Positions 1 through 7,015 of a stretch of DNA of 9,112 nt are shown piece by piece; position 1 is the stretch's first letter; every line of letters starts with the position of its first letter. The DNA lies in NCBI GenBank assembly GCA_937975525.1, contig CALJUJ010000142.1, positions 1 through 9,112 of the forward strand. Reading direction: 5' to 3'. The translations under genes were made by a program, and so were the position numbers. The notes beneath the pieces are model-generated. The model saw only the letters and a program-made list of their open reading frames with translations. It did not search any database and was not told where the DNA came from. This DNA comes from an uncultured bacterium. Lineage in GTDB: Bacteria; Desulfobacterota; Binatia; HRBIN30.

Positions 1-76
1 CCTGGCTCGGATCGTCCTCGCGTTGCTGGATGGCGGCGGCGCCGACGAGCACCGGGGTTCGGTCGTCGATGGGCAT
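1..76 (-). CDS. Partial N-terminus of a probable acetyl-CoA acetyltransferase (thiolase-superfamily protein)
   Basis: Read leftward, ATG at base 76 opens a frame of 25 codons that runs off the left edge: MPIDDRTPVLVGAAAIQQRE followed by DDPSQ. The pattern D-R-T-P-V-L-V-G, then a Q-x-R-E/D-D-D-P motif, is typical of the extreme N-terminus of a thiolase-like acetyl-CoA acetyltransferase family of high-GC bacteria, in which the first beta strand (TPVLVG) starts the thiolase fold. A GAGGAG ribosome binding site lies 7 bases before the ATG, which makes this start convincing. The catalytic cysteine and histidines would lie outside the window, so activity cannot be judged. The gene is divergent from the amidoligase operon, and nothing suggests a shared function. 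That this is a real gene is likely; the family assignment rests on 25 residues and is less certain. Confidence 0.72.
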   Translation of the reverse strand, partial: MPIDDRTPVLVGAAAIQQREDDPSQ

Positions 77-83
77 GCAGGGG

Positions 84-89
84 CTCCTC
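84..89 (-). promoter_or_regulatory. Ribosome binding site of the leftward thiolase-like gene
   Basis: On the minus strand this reads GAGGAG, seven bases upstream of the ATG at base 76. It is a near-consensus Shine-Dalgarno sequence at good spacing and fixes the start of the partial gene. Confidence 0.75.
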
Positions 90-294
90 GTCGCTCCCCT
101 TGGAGCATAGAGAAACGCCGTCCGCTACCCGGGGCACGGCTTCGGAGGCTGCAGAAATTCCATGCACTGCCCGCCGTGCGGGCGGTGGCTGGCGTGTGCG
201 CCGGGCTGCGGCCGTCGACGCCTGCGCCGGCCCGTGGCTTGCTTGCATCGGCCGACAGGGACAAGCTACCTCCACCGCCCCGAATTCGAGGTCC

Positions 295-300
295 GAAGGA
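295..300 (+). promoter_or_regulatory. Ribosome binding site of the first operon gene
   Basis: GAAGGA lies five bases before the ATG at 306. It selects that ATG over the in-frame ATG at 162. The protein from 306 begins exactly with the conserved start of the bacterial transglutaminase N-terminal domain. Confidence 0.65.
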
Positions 301-305
301 CACCC

Positions 306-3300
306 ATGTCGATCGTCGTCGCGCTGCACCACAAGACCACCTACCAGTACGACCGGCCGGTCGCCGTGACGCCGCACGTCGTGCGGCTACGGCCGGCGCC
401 GCACTCGCGCACGCCGATCGAGGCGTACTCGCTGCACGTGCGACCCGGGCCGCACTTCGTCAATTGGCAGCAGGATCCGCACAGCAACTACCTCGCGCGG
501 TTCGTTTTTCCCGACAAGGTGCGGAGTCTCGAGTTCGAGGTCGACCTCGTCGCCGACATGATCATCGTCAATCCGTTCGACTTCTTTCTCGACCCAGAGG
601 CCGAGCGTTTCCCCTTCGTCTACGCCGCCGAGCTGGCGCGTGACCTCGGTCCGTTCCTGCAGCCGGCGCCGGCGGGGCCGCTGCTGTCGCAGTGGATCGC
701 CGGAGTCAGTCGCGAGGCGACCCCGACGATCGACTTCCTGGTCGAGCTCAACCGACGCCTCGCCGCCGAGATCCAGTATGTGATTCGGCTCGAGCCGGGC
801 ATCCAGACCCCCGAGCAAACGCTCGATCTCGCGCGCGGCTCCGGCCGCGACAGCGCCTGGCTGCTGGTGCAGATCTTCCGCCACCTCGGGCTCGCCGCTC
901 GCTTCGTGTCGGGCTACCTGATCCAGCTCCGTGCCGACGTGGCATCGCTCGACGGCCCGAGCGGGCCGAGCGAGGACTTCACCGACCTGCACGCGTGGAC
1001 CGAGGTGTACCTGCCGGGGGCCGGCTGGGTCGGTCTCGACCCGACCTCGGGCCTGTTCGCCGGCGAGGGGCACATCCCGCTGGCGGCGACCCCGGAGCCG
1101 AGCACTGCGGCGCCGATCACCGGGTCCGTCGAGGCGTGCGAGTCGAGCTTCTCGTACGAGATGAAGGTCACGCGCGTGCGCGAGATCCCGCGCACGACCA
1201 AGCCCTACGACGACGCCGAGTGGGACCGCATCGTCGCGGTCGGCGAGCAGGTCGATGCCCACCTCGTTCGTGACGACGTGCGCCTGACCATGGGCGGCGA
1301 GCCGACGTTCGTGTCGATCGACGACATGGACGGTGCCGAGTGGAACACGGCGGCCGTCGGCCCGACCAAGTTGAAGCTCGCTTCGGACCTGCTCCGTCGT
1401 CTGGCGGCGCGATTCGCTCCGGGCGCGTTTCTGCACTTCGGCCAGGGGCGATGGTACCCGGGCGAATCGCTCCCGCGGTGGGCGCTCAACTGCTTCTGGC
1501 GCGCGGACGGCGAGCCCCTCTGGCGCGATTCCACGCTGCTCGCCGATCCCGAGACGACCGGGGCGGCCGATACCGACGGGGCGCGGCGTTTCGCCGAATC
1601 GCTTGCCGGGCGTCTCGGCGTGCCGGCCGAGTTCCTGCTGCCGGCGTTCGAGGACAGTGCTCACTACCGCCTCGAGGAGAGGCGCCTGCCGATCAACGTC
1701 GAGCCCAAGGACGCTACCGACCGCAAGGGCGAGGCCGAGGATCGGGCGCGACTGCGTCGCGTCTTCGAGCGCGGGCTGTCGGCCGTGGTGGGCTACGTCT
1801 TGCCGCTCGATGCCGAAGGCGACGGCGACGCGGTGCTCTGGAAGAGCAGCGCCTGGCACCTGCGCACCGGCGACCTCGAGCTGATGCCCGGCGACTCACC
1901 CGTCGGGTTGCGGCTTCCCCTGGCGAGCCTGCCCTGGGTCCACCCGAGCGACTTCCCCTACATCACGGTGCCCGACCCGACGGCGGACGCGGCGGAGCTG
2001 CCGAAGGGCGATGCGCTGAACGTGCGCTCGGGGGCGACCGTGTCCGCGGAAGCGAAGGCCGGCGGACAGCGCATGCCGCGGCGCGGCGAGTCGGCCGCCT
2101 GGGTCGTGCGCACCGCCATCTGCTTCGAGGTGCGGAACGGCAATCTCCATGTGTTCCTGCCGCCGGCACGGGCGACGGAGCACTTCGTTGCGCTGGTGCG
2201 CGCGCTCGAGGACACGGCCGCCGAGCTCGGCCAACCGATCGTCGTCGAGGGCTACAGCCCGCCGGCCGACCCGCGCCTGCGCAAGCTGAGCGTCACACCC
2301 GACCCCGGTGTCATCGAGGTGAACATCCACCCGTCCGCCCGTTGGACCGAGCTCGTCGAGAACACGACGGCGCTCTACGAGGAAGCGCGCCTCGCCCGCC
2401 TCGGCACGGAGAAGTTCATGCTCGACGGTCGCCATACGGGGACCGGTGGCGGCAATCACGTCACCGTCGGTGGCGCTACCCCGGCGGACAGTCCCCTGTT
2501 GCGGCGCCCGGATCTGTTGCGCAGCCTGATCGGCTACTGGGTCGACCATCCGTCGTTGTCCTACCTGTTTTCCGGCCTGTTCATCGGTCCAACCAGTCAG
2601 GCGCCGCGCATCGACGAGGCGCGCCACGACGCCTTGTACGAGCTCACGATCGCCTGCGCTCAGGTCCCGGACGCCGGCGAGGAGGCATGCGCGCCGTGGC
2701 TCGTCGACCGGCTCTTCCGCCATCTTCTCACCGACGCCACCGGCAACACCCATCGCGCCGAATTCTGCATCGACAAGCTCTATGCGCCGGAGACGTCGAG
2801 CGGGCGGCTGGGCTTGCTCGAGCTGCGCGCCTTCGAGATGCCGCCGCACGCGCGCATGAGCTTGGTGCAGCAGCTGTTGTTGCGGGCGCTGATTTCGGTC
2901 TTCTGGCGCAAGCCGTATTCCAGCCGCTTCACCGCGTGGGGCACCCAGCTCCACGATCGCTTCATGCTGCCGCATTTCGTGCTCGAGGACTTCCGCACGG
3001 TGATCGACGATCTGCGTCAGTCCGGTCTCCGCTTCGAGCACGATTGGTTCGCGCCGCACGCCGAGTTCCGCTTCCCGCACTACGGTCGGGTCGCGTACCG
3101 CGGCGTGGTCATCGAGCTGCGGCAGGCGCTCGAGCCGTGGAACGTGCTCGGCGAAGAGCCCGGCGGCGGCGGCACGGCGCGCTACGTCGACTCGTCGGTG
3201 GAGCGAATGCAGGTGCTCGTGCGTGGCCTCGTCGGCGACCGCTACACGCTCGCGTGCAACGGGTACCCGGTGCCGTTGCATCCGACGGGGACCCACGGCG

Positions 3301-3617
3301 AGTGGGTGGCGGGCGTCCGCTACCGCGCCTGGCAGCCGCCGAACTGCCTGCATCCGACGATCCCGGTGCACGCGCCGCTGGTCTTCGACCTGGTCGACCG
3401 CCAGACCGGCCGCTCGATCGGCGGCTGTCGCTACCACGTGGCCCATCCGGCGGGCCGCAACTACGAGACGTTCCCGGTGAATGCCAACGAGGCCGAGGGG
3501 CGGCGGATTTCGCGCTTCGAGGCGTTCGGGCATACTCCCGGCTCGATGGCACTTCCCACCCTGGCGCCGGACCGCCACTTCCCGCTGACGCTGGATCTGC
3601 GGCGGCACCCGGCATGA
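306..3617 (+). CDS. Transglutaminase-like / DUF2126 (permuted glutamine-synthetase-like ligase) fusion protein, catalytic Cys replaced by Gly
   Basis: The product is 1103 residues, the usual length for this family, with no signal peptide or membrane segment, so it is probably cytoplasmic. Residues 1 to about 150 match the bacterial transglutaminase N-terminal domain (start MSIVVALHHKTTYQYDRP). Residues about 160-300 are the transglutaminase-like core. His229 (FTDLHAW) and Asp245 (GLDPTSG) are present, but the nucleophile position is Gly180 (GSGRDSAWLL) where the family has Cys, so the module is probably not a working thiol peptidase or transferase. From about 320 to the end is DUF2126, starting near MGGEP (329-333) and including GTGGGNH (712-718) and ELRAFE (839-844). 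Comparative genomics treats DUF2126 as a circularly permuted glutamine-synthetase-like amidoligase; the two glycine/His and acidic motifs are reasonable candidates for nucleotide and metal binding, which is my inference. The stop overlaps the next start as ATGA, implying coupled translation with the ATP-grasp/alpha-E gene. The true substrate is unknown. Confidence 0.93.
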   Translation: MSIVVALHHKTTYQYDRPVAVTPHVVRLRPAPHSRTPIEAYSLHVRPGPHFVNWQQDPHSNYLARFVFPDKVRSLEFEVDLVADMIIVNPFDFFLDPEAERFPFVYAAELARDLGPFLQPAPAGPLLSQWIAGVSREATPTIDFLVELNRRLAAEIQYVIRLEPGIQTPEQTLDLARGSGRDSAWLLVQIFRHLGLAARFVSGYLIQLRADVASLDGPSGPSEDFTDLHAWTEVYLPGAGWVGLDPTSGLFAGEGHIPLAATPEPSTAAPITGSVEACESSFSYEMKVTRVREIPRTTKPYDDAEWDRIVAVGEQVDAHLVRDDVRLTMGGEPTFVSIDDMDGAEWNTAAVGPTKLKLASDLLRRLAARFAPGAFLHFGQGRWYPGESLPRWALNCFWRADGEPLWRDSTLLADPETTGAADTDGARRFAESLAGRLGVPAEFLLPAFEDSAHYRLEERRLPINVEPKDATDRKGEAEDRARLRRVFERGLSAVVGYVLPLDAEGDGDAVLWKSSAWHLRTGDLELMPGDSPVGLRLPLASLPWVHPSDFPYITVPDPTADAAELPKGDALNVRSGATVSAEAKAGGQRMPRRGESAAWVVRTAICFEVRNGNLHVFLPPARATEHFVALVRALEDTAAELGQPIVVEGYSPPADPRLRKLSVTPDPGVIEVNIHPSARWTELVENTTALYEEARLARLGTEKFMLDGRHTGTGGGNHVTVGGATPADSPLLRRPDLLRSLIGYWVDHPSLSYLFSGLFIGPTSQAPRIDEARHDALYELTIACAQVPDAGEEACAPWLVDRLFRHLLTDATGNTHRAEFCIDKLYAPETSSGRLGLLELRAFEMPPHARMSLVQQLLLRALISVFWRKPYSSRFTAWGTQLHDRFMLPHFVLEDFRTVIDDLRQSGLRFEHDWFAPHAEFRFPHYGRVAYRGVVIELRQALEPWNVLGEEPGGGGTARYVDSSVERMQVLVRGLVGDRYTLACNGYPVPLHPTGTHGEWVAGVRYRAWQPPNCLHPTIPVHAPLVFDLVDRQTGRSIGGCRYHVAHPAGRNYETFPVNANEAEGRRISRFEAFGHTPGSMALPTLAPDRHFPLTLDLRRHPA
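843..845 (+). other. Codon replacing the transglutaminase catalytic cysteine (Gly180)
   Basis: The codon is GGC (Gly). Without gaps, GSGRDSAWLL through FVSGYL aligns with GVCQDFAHVM through YVSGYL of the third operon gene: 26 residues from this position to the Leu of SGYL in both. The partner residue is Cys182. A single T-to-G difference separates TGC from GGC, so either a real substitution or a base error would explain it. Confidence 0.8.
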
Positions 3618-6112
3618 CCGGCGCCGCGCCCGCCGCGCGCGGCTGGGGAGACTACCCCGAAGTCGGCGGGCACTACGACGAGGCGCGCGACGAGTCGCGA
3701 CGATTGCGGCCGCACTGGCGCGACGTGCTCGAGGCGATCGCCGGCTTCGGCCCGCGGGAAGCCGAGCGCCGCTGGCAGCAGGGGCGGCGGCTGCTGCGCG
3801 AGAACGGCGTCACGTACAACGTGTACGGGGATCCACGCGGAATGAACCGGCCGTGGGAGCTGGATCCGATCCCACTCGTCGTGCCGGCCCAGGAGTGGCG
3901 TGAGATCGAGGCGGCCATCGTCCAGCGCGCCATGCTGCTCAATCGGATCGTCGCCGACGTCTACGGACCGCAGCAGCTGCTCGCCGATGGCCTACTGCCT
4001 CCCGAGCTCGTCTTCGGCCATCCGGGCTTCCTGCGGCCCTGTCACGGAATCGTCCCCCCGGACGGCACGTTCTTGCACGTGTACGCGGCCGACCTGGCCC
4101 GCTCGCAGGACGGGCGCTGGTGGGTGATCGCCGACCGCACCCAGGCGCCGGCCGGCGCCGGGTACGCGCTCGAGAACCGCGCCGTCCTCCGGCGTACGCT
4201 GCCCGACTTGTTCCGCGATTGTCGCGTCCGTCGCCACGCGGCGTTCTTCGAATCGTATCGGGCCATGCTCGGCGGGCTCGCTCCGCACACCGACGTGCCG
4301 CGCGTGGTTTTGCTGACGTCGGGTCCCTACAACGAGACCTACTTCGAGCACGCCTATCTGGCGCGTCACCTCGGCATCGCCCTGGTCGAGGGCGGCGATC
4401 TGCTCGTGCGCGACCAGCGTCTCTTCCTCAAGACGCTCACCGGGCTGCCGCGCGTCGACGTCGTGCTGCGCCGCCAGGACGACGTCTTCTGCGACCCGCT
4501 CGAGCTCTATCAGGAGTCGACGCTCGGCGTTCCGGGCCTGGTGCAAGCCGTGCGCGCCGGCAACGTCGCCGTCGCCAACGCGCTCGGCAGCGGTGTGACC
4601 GAGTCGGCGGCCTGGATGGCGTTCCTCGAGACGCTCTGTCCGCCGCTGCTCGGGGAATCGCTGCGGATGCCGTCGATCGCGACGTGGTGGTGCGGCCAGG
4701 AGGGGCCGCGACAGACCGTGCTCGACAACCTCGATCGTCTCGTCGTCAAGCCGACGTTTCCGGCCCGCGGCGGCGAGCCGATCTTCGGCGCTCAGCTCGA
4801 CGGCGACGGCCGCGCCGCGCTCGCCGCGCGGATCGCGTCGAGGCCCGACGAGTTCGTCGCGCAGGAGCAAGTGTCGCTGTCGGTGGCACCGGTCTGGCAA
4901 GACGGCGGACTGGCGCCGCGTCGCGTGACGATGCGCGTCTACGCAGTGGCGTCGGGGGATCGCTACAAAGTGTTGCCGGGTGGCCTTACGCGGGTGTCGC
5001 ACAGTGACGACGGATTGGTCGTGTCGATGCAGAGCGGCGGCGGCAGCAAGGATACGTGGGTGCTCGGGGACGACGGCCGCGACGCCGCCGTGGTGCGGCG
5101 CGCCGAGGAGCGCGTGCCCAGCGTACGTCGCGGCGACGCGGCGCTGCCGAGTCGGGTGGCGGACAATCTATTCTGGCTCGGACGCTACCTCGAGCGCGTC
5201 GACTTCCAGACGCGGGCCGGCCGCCGGCTGTTGATCGCGATCGCCGACGATCCCGCCGCGGCCGGACAGTCGCTGCCGGCCGCCGCCGTCGTCCTCCCCG
5301 CGCTCGGCGTCACCGGCAAGGCAGGCGGGCGCAGCCTCGACGCCACCGAGCGGACGGTCATCGCCACCCTTTTCGATCGCAGCGTCGAGACGAGCCTGCG
5401 CTCGACGGCGGCTTCGTTGCACCGGGTCGCGTGGTTGACGCGCGACCGCCTGTCGCTCGACGCGTGGCGGGTCCTCAGTCGCCTGTCGGCGCAGCTCGAT
5501 GGATCGGGTGACGCCCAGCCGCCGCGCCTGGCGGTCGCGATCGAGCGCCTCGACCAGGCCGTCGTCACGATCGCATCGTTTTCGGGCATGGTGCGCGAGG
5601 CGATGCCGCGCGGCTTCGGTTGGGTGTTTCTCGAGGCCGGGCGACGCATCGAGCGGGGCCTGGCAACGGTCGAGCTCCTGCGCTCGGTCGTGCACCCGCG
5701 GCGCGACGACGAGGCGGCGGTCTTCGATGCGGTGCTCGACATCGTCGCCAGCACGATGACCTACCGGTCGCGCTACCAGGCGCCGGTGCACGCTGCTCTG
5801 GTCATCGACTTGCTGCTCCTCGACGACAGTCATCCACGATCGGTCGCCTACCAGCTGCGGCGCATCGCCGCGGCAGTCGAGCGCTTGCCGCAGCGTGCCG
5901 ACAGCCCGGGCGACGGAGTGGCGCGGGCGGTGGCGCGACCGTCGGCGCGGATCCAGATCGCCGATCTCGACGAGCTCGTGGCGTGGGATGCCGCCGGCCG
6001 TCGGGCGCATCTGGAGGCCCTGCTGCAGCAGATCGACTCGGACCTGCGCACCCTTTCGGACACGCTGACGCGCGTCTTCCTGACGCATGCGGTGCCGTTG
6101 GTGGCCTGGTGA
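3614..6112 (+). CDS. Circularly permuted ATP-grasp (DUF404/DUF407) - alpha-E (DUF403) fusion protein
   Basis: The product is 832 residues. Residues about 15-500 form the circularly permuted ATP-grasp domain, with well-kept family motifs: GVTYNVYGD (65-73), FGHPGFLRPCHG, ADRTQAP-x-GAGYALENR, GPYNETYFEHAYLARHLG (from 237), VDVVLRR (281-287), ANALGSG and LVVKP with Lys379. ATP-grasp enzymes join a carboxylate to an amine via an acyl-phosphate; the substrates here are unknown. Residues about 510-832 are an alpha-E domain, opening with SRVADNLFWLGRYLERVD (Asp517, Asn518) and continuing as Arg/Leu-rich helices. The two domains are separate neighbouring genes in many bacteria and fused in others. 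No motif looks broken. The start ATG overlaps the previous stop (ATGA) and has no strong ribosome binding site, consistent with translational coupling. No signal peptide or membrane segment is seen. It probably acts in the cytoplasm with the DUF2126 ligase of the preceding gene. Confidence 0.94.
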   Translation: MTGAAPAARGWGDYPEVGGHYDEARDESRRLRPHWRDVLEAIAGFGPREAERRWQQGRRLLRENGVTYNVYGDPRGMNRPWELDPIPLVVPAQEWREIEAAIVQRAMLLNRIVADVYGPQQLLADGLLPPELVFGHPGFLRPCHGIVPPDGTFLHVYAADLARSQDGRWWVIADRTQAPAGAGYALENRAVLRRTLPDLFRDCRVRRHAAFFESYRAMLGGLAPHTDVPRVVLLTSGPYNETYFEHAYLARHLGIALVEGGDLLVRDQRLFLKTLTGLPRVDVVLRRQDDVFCDPLELYQESTLGVPGLVQAVRAGNVAVANALGSGVTESAAWMAFLETLCPPLLGESLRMPSIATWWCGQEGPRQTVLDNLDRLVVKPTFPARGGEPIFGAQLDGDGRAALAARIASRPDEFVAQEQVSLSVAPVWQDGGLAPRRVTMRVYAVASGDRYKVLPGGLTRVSHSDDGLVVSMQSGGGSKDTWVLGDDGRDAAVVRRAEERVPSVRRGDAALPSRVADNLFWLGRYLERVDFQTRAGRRLLIAIADDPAAAGQSLPAAAVVLPALGVTGKAGGRSLDATERTVIATLFDRSVETSLRSTAASLHRVAWLTRDRLSLDAWRVLSRLSAQLDGSGDAQPPRLAVAIERLDQAVVTIASFSGMVREAMPRGFGWVFLEAGRRIERGLATVELLRSVVHPRRDDEAAVFDAVLDIVASTMTYRSRYQAPVHAALVIDLLLLDDSHPRSVAYQLRRIAAAVERLPQRADSPGDGVARAVARPSARIQIADLDELVAWDAAGRRAHLEALLQQIDSDLRTLSDTLTRVFLTHAVPLVAW

Positions 6113-6117
6113 CCGCC

Positions 6118-7011
6118 ATGCGCTTTTCGGTGACGCACACGACGACCTACGCTTACGTCGCCACCGCATCGCTGTCGCAGATGAAGGTGCACCTGCGACC
6201 GCGGGAATGCGAGCGACAGACCGTCATCGCCCACGTTCTCGACGTCGACCCGGCACCCGAGCGAATCGGGGTGCGCCAGGACTACTTCGGCAACTCCGTG
6301 TCGTTCGTGACGATCCAGGAGCCGCACCAGGTTCTCCACGTGCGGGCGCGCAGCGAAGTCGTGGTGCATGCTCCGGCGGCGCCGGCGCCAACGCCGGCCT
6401 TGGAAGAGGTGCGTGACCATGTGCGCAACGACCGTCGCGCGGCTTGCCTCGAGGCTTACCAGTTCGTGTTCTCGTCGCCGCGGGTGCAGCGCAGTGAAGC
6501 GCTCGCCGCCTACGCGCGAGGCTCGTTTCCCGCGGGGCGCCCGCTGCTCGAGGCGGCGCGGGAGCTGACCCACCGGATCCACGACGACTTCGTCTACGAG
6601 CGCGGCGCGACCGACGTCGCGACCCCGGTGGCCGAAGCTTTCGCGCGGCGCCATGGGGTCTGTCAGGACTTCGCGCACGTGATGGTCGGCTGCCTGCGCT
6701 CGCTCGGGCTGCCGGCGCGCTACGTCAGCGGCTACCTCCACACCCGACGCGGCGCGCCGCGCCCGCCCTGGGTGGGCGCCGACGAGTCGCACGCCTGGGT
6801 CTCGGTCTACGCGCTGGGAGCGGGGTGGGTCGACTTCGACCCGACCAACGACGTCATGGTCGGTGAAGAGCACGTCACCGTCGGTTGGGGGCGCGACTAC
6901 GGCGACGTGGCGCCGTTGCGCGGCGTGACGATCGGCGGTGGCGAGCACACGATGGACGTGACCGTCGACTGCGAACCGGTGGCGGTGGCGCCGGCGGTCG
7001 TCACGTCGTGA
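6118..7011 (+). CDS. Transglutaminase-like (papain-fold) protein with intact catalytic triad
   Basis: The product is 297 residues. Residues 1 to about 150 are the bacterial transglutaminase N-terminal beta domain (MRFSVTHTTTYAY, then LRPRECERQ); residues about 155-245 are the transglutaminase core. The likely triad is Cys182 (HGVCQDFAH), His225 (DESHAW) and Asp241 (DFDPTND), all present. Proteins of this fold act as cysteine peptidases or acyl transferases, so this one may cleave or transfer the product of the two upstream ligases; that role is inference. No signal peptide is seen. The ATG at 6118 is chosen because MRFxVTHxT is the conserved family start. A GTG at 6109, overlapping the upstream stop, would add three residues and is a plausible alternative. 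It is a paralogue of the N-terminal module of the first operon gene. The C-terminus overlaps the convergent VWA gene by 11 bases. Confidence 0.93.
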   Translation: MRFSVTHTTTYAYVATASLSQMKVHLRPRECERQTVIAHVLDVDPAPERIGVRQDYFGNSVSFVTIQEPHQVLHVRARSEVVVHAPAAPAPTPALEEVRDHVRNDRRAACLEAYQFVFSSPRVQRSEALAAYARGSFPAGRPLLEAARELTHRIHDDFVYERGATDVATPVAEAFARRHGVCQDFAHVMVGCLRSLGLPARYVSGYLHTRRGAPRPPWVGADESHAWVSVYALGAGWVDFDPTNDVMVGEEHVTVGWGRDYGDVAPLRGVTIGGGEHTMDVTVDCEPVAVAPAVVTS

Positions 7012-7015
7012 CGAC
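6997..7015. repeat. Inverted repeat covering the two convergent stop codons; possible weak bidirectional terminator
   Basis: The sequence GTCGTCACG-T-CGTGACGAC is a perfect 9-bp inverted repeat around one central base. As RNA it could form an 8-bp stem with a 3-base loop on either strand. Both stop codons sit inside it: TGA at 7009-7011 for the transglutaminase gene, and TGA at 7003-7001 on the minus strand for the VWA gene. There is no T-run on either side, so it is not a standard intrinsic terminator. The repeat makes the two proteins end alike, in VVTS and VVTT. Whether it terminates transcription is unproven. Confidence 0.45.

Larger units (their letters stand above)
77..305. other. Divergent intergenic region
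   Basis: This 229-base stretch separates the leftward thiolase-like gene from the rightward operon and should contain both promoters. I see no convincing -35/-10 pair for either direction. The least GC-rich patches are around 99-117 and 152-163. A perfect 6-bp inverted repeat, GCCCGC-CGT-GCGGGC, lies at 169-183; at this base composition it may be chance, but it is the clearest secondary structure here. The frame of the first operon gene stays open upstream to an ATG at 162, but that extension is a Cys/Arg/Pro-rich, non-conserved-looking peptide and is not taken as coding. Confidence 0.6.

Noticed and set aside
169..183. GC-rich inverted repeat as an intrinsic terminator or attenuator
   Set aside because: The stem is only 6 bp and no T-run follows on either strand. 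At this base composition it is expected often by chance, so it is mentioned only within the intergenic entry.
162..305. In-frame N-terminal extension of the first operon gene from an ATG at 162
   Set aside because: The extra 48 residues are Cys/Arg/Pro-rich and resemble no domain. The ATG at 306 has a GAAGGA site five bases upstream and begins exactly at the conserved family start.
23..643. Plus-strand open frame across the left intergenic region and the start of the operon
   Set aside because: It is Arg/Ala/Pro-rich, overlaps two better supported genes and has no recognisable domain.
1896..3608. Minus-strand open frame of about 570 codons opposite the DUF2126 gene (and similar ones at 387-1859, 3992-5002, 5168-6169 and 5848-6948)
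   Set aside because: These are shadows of conserved plus-strand genes; their translations are rich in Arg, Ala, Val and Asp, without domains, and lack supported starts.
1340..3613. Long open stretch in the frame of the ATP-grasp gene, running upstream through the DUF2126 gene
   Set aside because: The translation is Arg/Ala-rich low-complexity sequence with no family motifs, as expected for an off-frame in GC-rich coding DNA. The real gene starts at the ATGA overlap at 3614.
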